64,000 nt of DNA, taken from positions 1 to 64,000 of the forward strand of contig JBGUUQ010000147.1 of assembly GCA_045133615.1 (NCBI GenBank), written 5' to 3'. A model generated the notes under the pieces. The model searched no databases. It was not told the origin of the DNA and saw only the letters and a program-made list of their open reading frames with translations. Source of the DNA: M3 sp045133615. GTDB taxonomy: Bacteria > Bacteroidota > Bacteroidia > Bacteroidales > Muribaculaceae. Below, piece by piece: positions 42,206 to 50,188 of this stretch. The translations under genes and the position numbers were made by a program. Position 1 is the stretch's first letter. Each line of letters begins with the position of its first letter.

Positions 42206-44335
42206 TTACTCAGAGAGAAGTTCGAGCATCTTGATTGCAGAGTATGGGATGCGTGTGCCGGGGCCGAAGATGGCGGCAACGCCTGCCTTGTAGAGGAAGT
42301 CGTAGTCCTGAGCGGGAATTACACCGCCGGCAGTAACCATGATGTCCTCGCGACCGAGCTTCTTAAGCTCTTCGATTACTTGCGGGATAAGGGTCTTGTG
42401 ACCTGCTGCGAGAGAAGACACGCCAAGGATGTGTACGTCGTTTTCGACGGCTTGACGAGCAGCTTCTGCGGGAGTTTGGAACAAGGGACCCATATCAACG
42501 TCGAAACCGCAGTCAGCGTAGCCGGTAGCTACAACCTTTGCTCCGCGGTCGTGACCGTCTTGTCCCATTTTGGCAATCATGATACGGGGTTGACGACCTT
42601 CGCGTTTTGCGAACTCTTCACACATCTGTTGTGCTTTGATGAAGTCGGGGTCTTGTTTTGTTTCGTTGCTATACACGCCTGAAATAGTTCTGATTACTGC
42701 TTTATAACGTCCTACAATTTCTTCGCATGCGTCGGAGATTTCGCCGAGTGTCGCACGAACGCCGGCAGCCTTGACCGCGAGGTCGAGGAGGTTGCCTTCC
42801 TTGGTACGAACACATTCGGTGATAGCTTCAAGAGCTGCCTTAACGGCTGCTTCATCGCGTTTGCCCTTGAGATCGTCGAGACGCTCAATCTGAGAGTTGC
42901 GAACTTCGGTGTTGTCGATTTCGAGAATGTCGATGGGGTCTTCTTTTTCAAGACGGTATTTGTTGACACCCACGATGGTCTGACGACCGGAATCGATACG
43001 AGCCTGAGTACGTGCAGATGCTTCTTCGATGCGGAGTTTGGGAATACCGGTTTCGATAGCTTTGGCCATACCGCCGAGCTTTTCGATTTCCTGAATGTGT
43101 TCCCATGCACGATGAGCGATTTCGTTGGTGAGCGATTCTACATAGTAGCTACCTGCCCACGGGTCGATTTCCTTGGTGATGTAGGTCTCTTCTTGGATGT
43201 AGATCTGCGTGTTACGGGCAATACGTGCCGAGAAGTCGGTGGGAAGTGCGATAGCTTCGTCGAGCGCGTTGGTGTGGAGTGATTGAGTGTGACCCAATGC
43301 TGCGCCCATAGCTTCGATACATGTACGACCGACGTTGTTGAAGGGGTCTTGCTCGGTGAGCGACCAACCCGAAGTCTGTGAGTGGGTACGGAGTGCGAGC
43401 GATTTGGGGTTTTTGGGGTTGAATTGCTTAACAATCTTAGCCCAAAGCATACGTGCGGCACGCATCTTGGCTACTTCCATGAAGAAGTTCATGCCGATAG
43501 CCCAGAAGAATGATAGACGGGGTGCGAAAGCGTCGATGTCCATGCCGGCATTGACACCTGCGCGGAGGTATTCGAGACCGTCGGCAAGGGTGTAAGCAAG
43601 CTCGATGTCGCAAGTTGCACCGGCTTCCTGCATGTGGTAACCGGAAATTGAAATCGAGTTGAATTTGGGCATGTTTTGAGATGTGTACTCAAAGATGTCG
43701 GCGATAATTCGCATTGAGAATTCCGGCGGATAGATGTAGGTGTTACGCACCATGAATTCCTTAAGAATGTCGTTTTGGATTGTTCCTGCCATCTCTTCGA
43801 GTTTGGCGCCCTGTTCGAGACCTGCGTTGATGTAGAATGCGAGTACGGGGAGTACGGCACCATTCATGGTCATCGAAACCGACATCTTGTTCAAAGGAAT
43901 ACCGTCGAAGAGCACTTTCATATCTTCGAGTGAGCAGATAGATACACCGGCTTTACCTACGTCACCGACTACACGTTCGTGGTCGGCATCGTAGCCACGG
44001 TGAGTGGCGAGGTCGAATGCCACAGAAAGACCTTTCTGTCCCGAAGCAAGGTTGCGGCGGTAGAAAGCGTTGGATTCGGCTGCGGTAGAGAAGCCTGCGT
44101 ATTGACGGATGGTCCAAGGACGCATGGCGTACATGCCGCTATACGGACCACGCAAGAAGGGAGGAATACCGGCAACGTAGTTGAGGTGTTCCATTCCTTC
44201 GAGATCTTCTTTGGTATAAATGGGCTTTACAGGGATAAGCTCCGGAGTGAGCCAATCCTCGCCGTGCTTGATGGGAGCGTGTTGCTGACCGAAAGCGTCG
44301 GCTGTAATATTTATGTTTTTAAAATCTGGTCTCAT
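42206..44335 (-). CDS. mutB: methylmalonyl-CoA mutase large (catalytic) subunit
   Basis: 709 residues. It interconverts succinyl-CoA and methylmalonyl-CoA with adenosylcobalamin, the key rearrangement in propionate formation. The barrel part includes GPYSGMYAMRPWTIRQYAGF and RTHSQTSGWSLTEQDPFNN. The C-terminal cobalamin domain has the base-off histidine motif DGHDRG, then GFDVDMGPLFQTPAE and VTAGGVIPAQDYDFL. It starts 9 nt after the small-subunit gene. (Also named scpA or mcmA in some genomes.). Confidence 0.96.
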   Translation of the reverse strand: MRPDFKNINITADAFGQQHAPIKHGEDWLTPELIPVKPIYTKEDLEGMEHLNYVAGIPPFLRGPYSGMYAMRPWTIRQYAGFSTAAESNAFYRRNLASGQKGLSVAFDLATHRGYDADHERVVGDVGKAGVSICSLEDMKVLFDGIPLNKMSVSMTMNGAVLPVLAFYINAGLEQGAKLEEMAGTIQNDILKEFMVRNTYIYPPEFSMRIIADIFEYTSQNMPKFNSISISGYHMQEAGATCDIELAYTLADGLEYLRAGVNAGMDIDAFAPRLSFFWAIGMNFFMEVAKMRAARMLWAKIVKQFNPKNPKSLALRTHSQTSGWSLTEQDPFNNVGRTCIEAMGAALGHTQSLHTNALDEAIALPTDFSARIARNTQIYIQEETYITKEIDPWAGSYYVESLTNEIAHRAWEHIQEIEKLGGMAKAIETGIPKLRIEEASARTQARIDSGRQTIVGVNKYRLEKEDPIDILEIDNTEVRNSQIERLDDLKGKRDEAAVKAALEAITECVRTKEGNLLDLAVKAAGVRATLGEISDACEEIVGRYKAVIRTISGVYSNETKQDPDFIKAQQMCEEFAKREGRQPRIMIAKMGQDGHDRGAKVVATGYADCGFDVDMGPLFQTPAEAARQAVENDVHILGVSSLAAGHKTLIPQVIEELKKLGREDIMVTAGGVIPAQDYDFLYKAGVAAIFGPGTRIPYSAIKMLELLSE

Positions 44336-44344
44336 TGTAATGGA

Positions 44345-46189
44345 TTATTTAAGAAGTTTGGCATTGAATGCTTGAAGAGTTTCAAGCACGTTGCTACGTA
44401 CGTGGATAAAGTCGTTGATACCTGCGGCTTTGAGGTCTTCGGTGCAAGCGGGTGCTCCGGCTACTACAAATTCCGCACGACCGTCGAGCGCTTTGAACGC
44501 TTCGGGTGCGTAGGTGGCATATTCATCGTCGCTTGAGCAAAGTACCACGATGTCGGCTTCTTTTGCTATAGCGGCGTCAATGCCTTCTTGAACTGTGTTA
44601 AATCCGAGGTTGTCGATAATCTCATATCCGGCGCAACCGAAGAAGTTGGCTGAGAATTGAGAACGGGCGAGACGCATTGCGAGGTTGCCGATAGTGAGCA
44701 TAAACACTTTCGGACGGTTGGCAGCGTGTTCGGTGGCAAGACGAAGTGTTTCAAAGTCGCTTGCAGCACGTTTGGTCGACAAGCCTTTGCCGTTATCTTC
44801 TTTTTCTTCACCGCTGCAGCAGCAAGTGCATCCGGTCTTTACAATCTTGTCGCCTGCAACTTCGGTGAAGTTGGGGTATTGGTTTGAACCGAGAAGGATT
44901 TCCTTGCGACGAGCTACGTCGGAGAGGCGTTTTTCAGCCGATGCATTAACAGCGGCTTGAACGTTGCCGGCAGCAACCTCTGCGAGGAATCCGCCTTTTT
45001 CTTCGACATCGAGGAAGAGCTTCCATGCTTCTTGAGCGATGGCTGCGGTGAGAGTTTCTACATAGTAGCTACCACCTGCCGGGTCAACAACTTTGTCGAG
45101 GTGGCTTTCTTCCTTGAGGAGGAATTGCTGGTTGCGAGCTATGCGTTCCGAGAATTCATCGGGAGTCTTGTATTGAGTATCAAACGGAGTGACGGTGATA
45201 GAGTCAACGCCTGCGAGAGCAGCCGACATTGCTTCGGTCTGCGAACGGAGGAGATTGACGTGTGCGTCGAAAATGGTTTGGTTGAACTCTGAAGTGATGG
45301 CGTGAGTCATCATCTTGCAAGCGCACTTGCATTCGGGCTTGTATTGTTCAACGATTTGCGCCCAAAGCATACGAGCGGCGCGGAATTTGGCAAGCTCCAT
45401 GAAGTAGTTGGATGAAATACCCATGTTGAACTTGATGCGCTTTGCCACTTCGTCGGCAGCGATGCCTTTGTCGGTGAGAATGGTGAGCCATTCGGCACCC
45501 CAAGCAAGAGCATATCCGAGTTCTTGTGCGATGTAAGAACCTGCGTTGTTGAGCATGATAGAGTCAACAGCGAGAACGCGGAGCCCGGGGAGTTCTTTCG
45601 CTGCTTCCATTACGCCGATAGCCATATCGGCGAGTTCGGTCGGAAGTTCTGCTCCATGTTTCAATGCCTTACGATAAGGATTGAAGTCGACAGAACCACG
45701 GAAAGATTCTGTTGCATCGGCAGCTTTCACTAAAGCAACGAGGGCTTTGGTGATTTCAGCTGCTTTTCGCGGGCAGCAGGTAAGATTGATTTCAACTGCG
45801 GGAAGGTAAATGTCTTTGAGAAGAATAGCGACTTCATCGGCGTTTTTAACTTTGAAGCCGAGTGAATTTACGCCTTTGTTGAGTACGTCGAGTGCTTTTT
45901 TGTTGGCTTCTTCGGCACTGTCGGCGATGATTTCTTGGCGAGTGAGCCATTCGTTGTCGGTACGAGTTCCGCGAACGAACGGATATTCGCCGGGAAGAGA
46001 GTCGGTAGTTTTGAGGTCAGCGATGTCCTCAGCCCTGTACATGGGTTGAACGTTGAAACCTTCATTTGTTCGCCATACCAATTTCTTTTCAAAAGGAACG
46101 CCTTTAAGGTCGGCATCCACCTTTGCTCTCCATTCTTCGGTAGAGATCGCAGGGAATTGGTCGAACAATTTTTCTTTCTTTTCTGCCAT
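44345..46189 (-). CDS. mutA: methylmalonyl-CoA mutase small subunit
   Basis: 614 residues. It pairs with the large subunit and is catalytically inactive. The barrel region (ITSEFNQTIFDAHVNLLRSQ, DPAGGSYYVETLTAAIAQEA) is followed by a degenerate cobalamin-like domain (KVFMLTIGNLAMRLARSQFS) without the DxHxxG histidine. Between them, at residues 454-460, is CTCCCSG, four cysteines in a charged linker. An 88-nt leader runs from a clear promoter. No cobalamin riboswitch was recognised in it. Confidence 0.93.
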   Translation of the reverse strand: MAEKKEKLFDQFPAISTEEWRAKVDADLKGVPFEKKLVWRTNEGFNVQPMYRAEDIADLKTTDSLPGEYPFVRGTRTDNEWLTRQEIIADSAEEANKKALDVLNKGVNSLGFKVKNADEVAILLKDIYLPAVEINLTCCPRKAAEITKALVALVKAADATESFRGSVDFNPYRKALKHGAELPTELADMAIGVMEAAKELPGLRVLAVDSIMLNNAGSYIAQELGYALAWGAEWLTILTDKGIAADEVAKRIKFNMGISSNYFMELAKFRAARMLWAQIVEQYKPECKCACKMMTHAITSEFNQTIFDAHVNLLRSQTEAMSAALAGVDSITVTPFDTQYKTPDEFSERIARNQQFLLKEESHLDKVVDPAGGSYYVETLTAAIAQEAWKLFLDVEEKGGFLAEVAAGNVQAAVNASAEKRLSDVARRKEILLGSNQYPNFTEVAGDKIVKTGCTCCCSGEEKEDNGKGLSTKRAASDFETLRLATEHAANRPKVFMLTIGNLAMRLARSQFSANFFGCAGYEIIDNLGFNTVQEGIDAAIAKEADIVVLCSSDDEYATYAPEAFKALDGRAEFVVAGAPACTEDLKAAGINDFIHVRSNVLETLQAFNAKLLK

Positions 46190-46283
46190 GATTTGGTAAT
46201 AAAATTATAATTTAGAAAAAATTGTACTATGTAATTCTATACGGAGTGTCCCGTGGTATTAATTTACAGTTAATTAAACGAGA

Positions 46284-46314
46284 CAAAATTACAAATAATT
46301 ACCAAAAAGACAAA
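46284..46314 (-). promoter_or_regulatory. promoter of the mutA-mutB operon
   Basis: On the minus strand TTTG (46311-46314) is followed after 19 nt by TAATTTTG (46284-46291). Both elements match the consensus. The leader is about 88 nt. Confidence 0.75.
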
Positions 46315-46351
46315 ACCAAAACGCGGAAATGGCACTATAAAATGTCGCAAA

Positions 46352-46368
46352 AATCATAGAATATGATT
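46352..46368 (-). terminator. short terminator overlapping the stop codon of the Cys-rich protein gene
   Basis: A 7-bp stem (46352-46358 with 46362-46368) with a 3-nt loop is followed on the minus strand by TTTTTGCG. It overlaps the stop codon at 46367-46369. Confidence 0.55.
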
Positions 46369-46561
46369 ATCGGCAGTGGCAGTGGGTGTTTTTGTCGGTG
46401 TGGCAGGGCGATTTTTTGTGTTTTTTGCGGCAGTTGGAGGCGAGCTCGCATCCGTCGCAAGCCGATGCGGGTTTGCGAATAATGCGGATTGTGCGGCGGA
46501 TAATCCATGCCACGGCAATCGCGATGATGATGGCGATGGCAATATATTGCAATGTTATCAT
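46367..46561 (-). CDS. FeoB-associated Cys-rich membrane protein family
   Basis: 64 residues. One N-terminal membrane span (about 1-27) is followed by a basic tail with six cysteines (C35, C38, C44, C53, C61, C63) and several histidines near the C-terminus. This matches the small FeoB-associated Cys-rich family, thought to help ferrous iron uptake. No feoA or feoB is in the window; instead it is coupled by a 4-bp overlap to a NUDIX gene. Metal binding is inferred from the cysteines. Confidence 0.75.
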   Translation of the reverse strand: MITLQYIAIAIIIAIAVAWIIRRTIRIIRKPASACDGCELASNCRKKHKKSPCHTDKNTHCHCR

Positions 46562-47073
46562 TGCGGTATGAGATGGCGGATACGTTGAAACTCTTGCTCG
46601 AAGTTGGGGGTGAGAATGCCGGTGCCGATGGCGGCGTCGATTTCGGCAATGCTCCAGAATCGAGCTTCGTCGATTTCTACCGGGTCGATGGTCGGAGAGA
46701 AGGTGTCATCGGCTATGATGTAGAATGCGTTGATGAGTTCATACTCTACTTGGGAGCGAAACGGGTAGGTGAGAAGTGGTTTGGGGTCGGATATTTCGAT
46801 GCCTAACTCTTCACGGGCTTCGCGTCGGAGGGCTATGTCGACGTTCTCTCCGAGGTCGATATGACCGCCTACGGCAGTGTCCCAACGACCGGGTTGTATA
46901 TCCTTGCTCATTGAGCGTCGTTGCAGATATATGTAACCTCCCGGTCGGAAGATGTGGAGATGGACTACAGGGTGGAGTATCATTGACCCAGAGTGACATT
47001 CTCGGCGCGTGGCACTGCCGATGATGTTGCCGGCTTCGTCGACTACCGGGAATATTTCTTCGTTGGTTGACAT
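46558..47073 (-). CDS. NUDIX hydrolase
   Basis: 171 residues. The Nudix box GGHIDLGENVDIALRREA followed by REELGIE is complete. N-terminal EIFPVVDEAGNIIGSATRRE and the HPVVHLHIF segment resemble the isopentenyl-diphosphate isomerase-like/YfcD group. It hydrolyses a nucleoside diphosphate linked to another group, but the substrate is not predictable. It is followed with a 4-bp overlap by the Cys-rich membrane protein. Confidence 0.88.
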   Translation of the reverse strand: MSTNEEIFPVVDEAGNIIGSATRRECHSGSMILHPVVHLHIFRPGGYIYLQRRSMSKDIQPGRWDTAVGGHIDLGENVDIALRREAREELGIEISDPKPLLTYPFRSQVEYELINAFYIIADDTFSPTIDPVEIDEARFWSIAEIDAAIGTGILTPNFEQEFQRIRHLIPQ

Positions 47074-47090
47074 ATTGAATATCGTTTAAA

Positions 47091-47136
47091 AAGAAAGCGA
47101 CCGCAAATCGCTGTGATGATTGATTTGCGGTCGCTT
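47091..47136 (-). terminator. terminator of tRNA-Ser
   Basis: A perfect 15-bp stem (47095-47109 with 47122-47136) with a 12-nt loop is followed on the minus strand by TCTTTTTAAA. It ends the tRNA transcript 8 nt past the tRNA 3' end. Confidence 0.85.
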
Positions 47137-47143
47137 GATGAAG

Positions 47144-47231
47144 CGGAGTGAGGGGGATTCGAACCCCCGATACGCTTTTGACGTATACACGCTTTCCAGG
47201 CGTGCCTCTTCAACCACTCGAGCATCACTCC
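47144..47231 (-). tRNA. tRNA-Ser (anticodon GGA)
   Basis: 88 nt. The acceptor stem GGAGTGA pairs with TCACTCC, the discriminator is G, the anticodon loop is CTGGAAA (anticodon GGA, reading UCC/UCU), and the T-arm GGGGGTTCGAATCCCCC is complete. The long variable arm (TATACG...CGTATC) is the class II feature of serine tRNAs. The CCA end is not encoded. Confidence 0.97.
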
Positions 47232-47264
47232 TTGTTGGTGCACGCATTTTTGTGATTGCGAGTG

Positions 47265-47294
47265 CAAAGTTAGACAATGTTTTTGAAATCGCAA
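47265..47294 (-). promoter_or_regulatory. promoter of tRNA-Ser
   Basis: TTG (47292-47294) and TAACTTTG (47265-47272) are spaced by 19 nt on the minus strand. The predicted start is about 27 nt before the mature tRNA 5' end. Confidence 0.7.
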
Positions 47295-47314
47295 GATTGT
47301 TGCGATGTTTTTTT
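47288..47314 (+). other. hairpin with T-run, plus-strand orientation
   Basis: ATCGCAA (47288-47294) pairs with TTGCGAT (47300-47306), followed by GTTTTTTT. It reads as a plus-strand terminator, yet no plus-strand gene ends here. It lies between dnaG and tRNA-Ser and overlaps the tRNA -33 element. It may serve as a weak dnaG terminator. Confidence 0.4.
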
Positions 47315-47354
47315 GTTTTAATCGGCGTGAAAAATCTTCGGAAAATTGAAGTGA

Positions 47355-49535
47355 TTATTTGCGGGGTGTGACTATGCGCTCTCCCAGATAGCTGGCAAAT
47401 TCTTTCTTGATATTGTGTAATTCGATGTTGCGTGCCATCAATGAGCGGATGGCTGCCGGGTCGGTGGTCTGCTTGATAGTTGCATTGATGTCGCGAATTT
47501 CGCAGTCGAGGATGGCATCTTTCAATTCAAACACGGCGCGAGGAACGAGCTCTACGAGGCGTTCGCGTTCGGTCTCGATATGGGCGTATTTTGTGTGCAC
47601 CTTGCTTAAGGTGTGTTTTTCGCTTACGAGTTCGAGCGTAATATTGCGAATTGAGTCGTCGGGATGGTTGATGAGTGATTTCTCAATATAGTCGGCGCTG
47701 AAATCGGCGAGTTCGGTGAAATATCGTTCGTCGGCAATGGTGATAAGTTCTTTTTCTTTACGCTTGATTTCGGCTACATCGGTCTCGGTGGTGCGGAGTT
47801 GCTCTTCGCCGGCATTGATGTATTCTTGTCGGTGTGATGCGGCGATGGATTGATGACGATTGTAGTCGGGAGTGTATTCGTTGGTGGCGATGCGTTGCGC
47901 TTCAGCAAATGCCGATGCAAGTATGGGCGATGTGAATGCGATATCGTCCATTCGCAATGTTTCGTTGACGTAATCTATTACGTTGACCGGCGATGTGTTT
48001 CCGTTTTCGTCCGCGCTTTCGCAGAAGTCGAGCATTCCGTATTTCAGCACGTAGCGCAATACCTCTTTCTCAAATGGGAACAAGATGGTGGCAGTGGGCG
48101 TTTCCTGCGGTTTTTCTGCTCCGGTGGTGGGGGCGGTTGGCGTTGTGTCTGTTACATTAATGTCGCTTTCTTCGATTTCTTTGTAGTTTTTGTCGCGCTG
48201 CGCTTTTTCTTTCTCTTTTGCTATTCGCTCGTTGGTGTATTTGGCTACTTGAAGAGACAGAGTCTTTTCGTCTATTTCAAGTGAACGACTACACTCTTTG
48301 ACGTAAACGCTTCTGGTTATCGGGTCGGGAATGACGGATATTGAACGGACAATGTCATTGATGACTTTTGCTCGTTGTATCGGGTCGTTGCCGGCATCGG
48401 CAAGCAGAATACGTGTCTTAAACGATATGAAATCGGTTTCGTTGGCTTTGATGTATTCCTCAAATTCTGTCGAGGAATGTTTTTGGGCAAATGAGTCGGG
48501 GTCGTCGCCGTCGGGAAGTAGAAGGACACGTACGCTAATACCTTCGGCAAGAAGCATGTCTATGCCTCGCAATGCGGCTTTGATACCTGCGGCATCGCCA
48601 TCGTAAATGACTGTGACGTTTTCGGTGAAGCGATGTATGAGGCGTATTTGCCCCTCGGTCAGAGATGTTCCGGATGATGCAACAACATTTTCGATACCGG
48701 ACTGGTGCATTGATATTACGTCCATGTATCCTTCGACGAGGATACATTTGTCGTGTTTCACAATGGCTTGTTTGGCTTGATAAAGGCCGTAGAGTTCGTA
48801 GCTTTTGCGATAGATGATTGACTCCGGTGAGTTGACGTATTTTGCGGTGTCTTTATCTTTGCGCAGTGTGCGCCCTCCAAATGCTATTACTTTTCCCGAA
48901 ATGGAGAAAATTGGGTAGATGACACGACCTTTGAAACGGTCGTAGACTTGATTGCGGTCATTGCGTATGCAAAGACCGGTCTCAATGAGGTATTTCTCGT
49001 TGTATCCTTTGGATATGGCCGAGTCATAAAGTGCATTGCGCTTTTCCAATGCATATCCGAGGTGGAATCGGCGAATCATGGCGTCGTTGATGCCGCGTTC
49101 CATGAAGTAGGCGAGTCCTATGTCGCGACCATCGTCGGTCTCATGTATATTGTGTTCGAAGTGCTTGAGGGCAAATTCGTTGACGGCCATCATGCTTTCT
49201 CGCTCGGTCTCCTCTTCGCGCTCTTTTTCGCTCATCTCGTGCTCTTTTATCTCGATGTTATATTTTTTTGCGAGATAACGTAGCGCTTCGTAGAAACTGA
49301 GTTGCTCATGTTCCATAATGAAATGGACCGGACTGCCACCTTTACCGCAAGAGAAGCATTTGCATAGATTTTTTGATTTGGATACGGAAAATGACGGTGT
49401 GCGCTCGTTGTGGAACGGACATAGTCCGATGAATCCCGAACCGCGTCGTTTCAGGTGTACAAAGTCGCTTACCACATCGACAATGTCGGCGGCATCAAGG
49501 ATTTTCTGTATTGTTTCGCGATCGATTCGTTTCAT
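47355..49535 (-). CDS. dnaG: DNA primase
   Basis: 726 residues; it makes RNA primers for the replisome. The N-terminal CHC2 zinc ribbon has C39, H42, C60 and C63 (CPFHNERTPSF...CFSCGKGG). The TOPRIM core includes CILVEGYMDVISMHQSG and VTVIYDGDAAG. The C-terminal 300 residues, with a long charged linker near residue 440, are the helicase-binding region and somewhat longer than in E. coli. The gene is transcribed alone with a -7 element 30 nt upstream. Confidence 0.96.
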   Translation of the reverse strand: MKRIDRETIQKILDAADIVDVVSDFVHLKRRGSGFIGLCPFHNERTPSFSVSKSKNLCKCFSCGKGGSPVHFIMEHEQLSFYEALRYLAKKYNIEIKEHEMSEKEREEETERESMMAVNEFALKHFEHNIHETDDGRDIGLAYFMERGINDAMIRRFHLGYALEKRNALYDSAISKGYNEKYLIETGLCIRNDRNQVYDRFKGRVIYPIFSISGKVIAFGGRTLRKDKDTAKYVNSPESIIYRKSYELYGLYQAKQAIVKHDKCILVEGYMDVISMHQSGIENVVASSGTSLTEGQIRLIHRFTENVTVIYDGDAAGIKAALRGIDMLLAEGISVRVLLLPDGDDPDSFAQKHSSTEFEEYIKANETDFISFKTRILLADAGNDPIQRAKVINDIVRSISVIPDPITRSVYVKECSRSLEIDEKTLSLQVAKYTNERIAKEKEKAQRDKNYKEIEESDINVTDTTPTAPTTGAEKPQETPTATILFPFEKEVLRYVLKYGMLDFCESADENGNTSPVNVIDYVNETLRMDDIAFTSPILASAFAEAQRIATNEYTPDYNRHQSIAASHRQEYINAGEEQLRTTETDVAEIKRKEKELITIADERYFTELADFSADYIEKSLINHPDDSIRNITLELVSEKHTLSKVHTKYAHIETERERLVELVPRAVFELKDAILDCEIRDINATIKQTTDPAAIRSLMARNIELHNIKKEFASYLGERIVTPRK

Positions 49536-49565
49536 CTTCTGAGTGCTTCATTGTAAATGAGCATA

Positions 49566-49573
49566 CAAATTTA
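49566..49573 (-). promoter_or_regulatory. -7 element of dnaG (TAAATTTG)
   Basis: A perfect TAnnTTTG match 30 nt upstream of the dnaG ATG and just downstream of a terminator-like hairpin (49617-49642). No -33 TTTG is visible. Confidence 0.5.
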
Positions 49574-49616
49574 GCAAAATCTATATAAAGATAAAAGATG
49601 AATTGGTATAAAATGG

Positions 49617-49642
49617 TAACGGGCTCCTCCCGAAGCCCGTTA
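49617..49642 (-). terminator. terminator-like hairpin ending the candidate small RNA
   Basis: A perfect 9-bp stem (49617-49625 with 49634-49642, TAACGGGCT/AGCCCGTTA) has an 8-nt loop. On the minus strand ACCATTTTATACC follows, a moderately T-rich tail. Confidence 0.6.
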
Positions 49643-49814
49643 TCTGTACTTAGTGTTTCAGTTAGATTTATAGCGTTTAAGTTGGTAATTAATATTATGT
49701 ATGAAAAAGCGTTTCTCTATTCAACTATTACGGAGTCAATCTTTACCGCTTGGGCTTGGCGACTCGGAGTATGTCGAATATCATGTTGTTTTGAAGCAGA
49801 TCAGCATACACGAT

Positions 49815-49856
49815 AAAAACGATATTCCATAGTGCTTTGTCATGGTTGCTATATCG
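49815..49856 (-). terminator. internal hairpin with T-run in the candidate small RNA
   Basis: CGATAT (49856-49851) pairs with ATATCG (49825-49820), with an inner CCAT/ATGG helix. TTTTT follows at 49819-49815. The internal loop makes it weaker than a classical terminator. Confidence 0.45.
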
Positions 49857-49914
49857 CTCTCTTGCGATTGGTCTGGTATCGGTTAAGAAGATTGGCTATT
49901 TTGTTTTAGCGATA

Positions 49915-49945
49915 CAAATGTAGTGATAGTTTTTCAGATGACAAA
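49915..49945 (-). promoter_or_regulatory. strong promoter reading into the dnaG upstream gap
   Basis: On the minus strand TTTG (49942-49945) and TACATTTG (49915-49922) are separated by 19 nt; both match consensus. No protein gene with an ordinary start follows before dnaG. The remaining gap, 49946-50132, is AT-rich with a short TGGCAA/TTGCCA hairpin and no gene that I can see. Confidence 0.65.
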
Positions 49946-50132
49946 ACTTTTCTGTTGTAAAGTGTAGCGGGCGGTTTTGTTACGAAGTGAATTTTTTGAG
50001 GTTATATATTGTAAGTTGAGCGAAATAAATTGCTTATAAATCGAAAGTGAAAGATAGTGGCAAGAAAAGTTGCCAATTTGCTATTTTCTTAAATAAAGTT
50101 AAATTCAGCAAAGCCGGCGGCATTATGCAAGC

Positions 50133-50166
50133 AAAAGCGGTCGATTATGCATAATCGACCGCTTTT
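50133..50166 (-). terminator. perfect 34-bp palindrome ending the amylase gene
   Basis: Arms 50133-50149 and 50150-50166 are exact inverse complements with AAAA/TTTT ends. It lies 23 nt past the amylase stop codon. As RNA it would fold into a long hairpin with a minimal loop; the T-run is part of the stem. Confidence 0.75.
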
Positions 50167-50188
50167 TAATGTGGCTATGTGTACGGTT

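Larger units (their letters stand above)
49605..49908 (-). ncRNA. candidate small RNA or leader-type transcript in the dnaG-amylase gap
   Basis: A minus-strand transcription unit defined by an excellent promoter (49915-49945) and a hairpin terminator (49617-49642) about 290 nt downstream. No conventional gene lies inside. An internal hairpin with a T-run (49815-49856) could end a shorter form of about 95 nt. An open frame of 50 codons (49895-49743) reads DKALWNIVFIVYADLLQNNM, then IFDILRVAKPKR, but has no ATG, GTG or TTG start before its Met38. A 20-residue ORF with an ATG overlaps it in another frame (starting at 49844). I recognise no known RNA family. It may be a regulatory RNA or a remnant. 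Confidence 0.5.

Noticed and set aside
46190..46314. Cobalamin riboswitch expected upstream of methylmalonyl-CoA mutase
   Set aside because: The leader is about 88 nt, AT-rich, and shows no B12-box or the needed helices.
47232..47354. Second tRNA next to tRNA-Ser
   Set aside because: No other cloverleaf is present; the region holds only the tRNA promoter and a hairpin.
49598..49816. 72-codon plus-strand ORF in the dnaG upstream gap
   Set aside because: It reads through the terminator hairpin of the minus-strand unit, has no promoter and no recognisable protein features.
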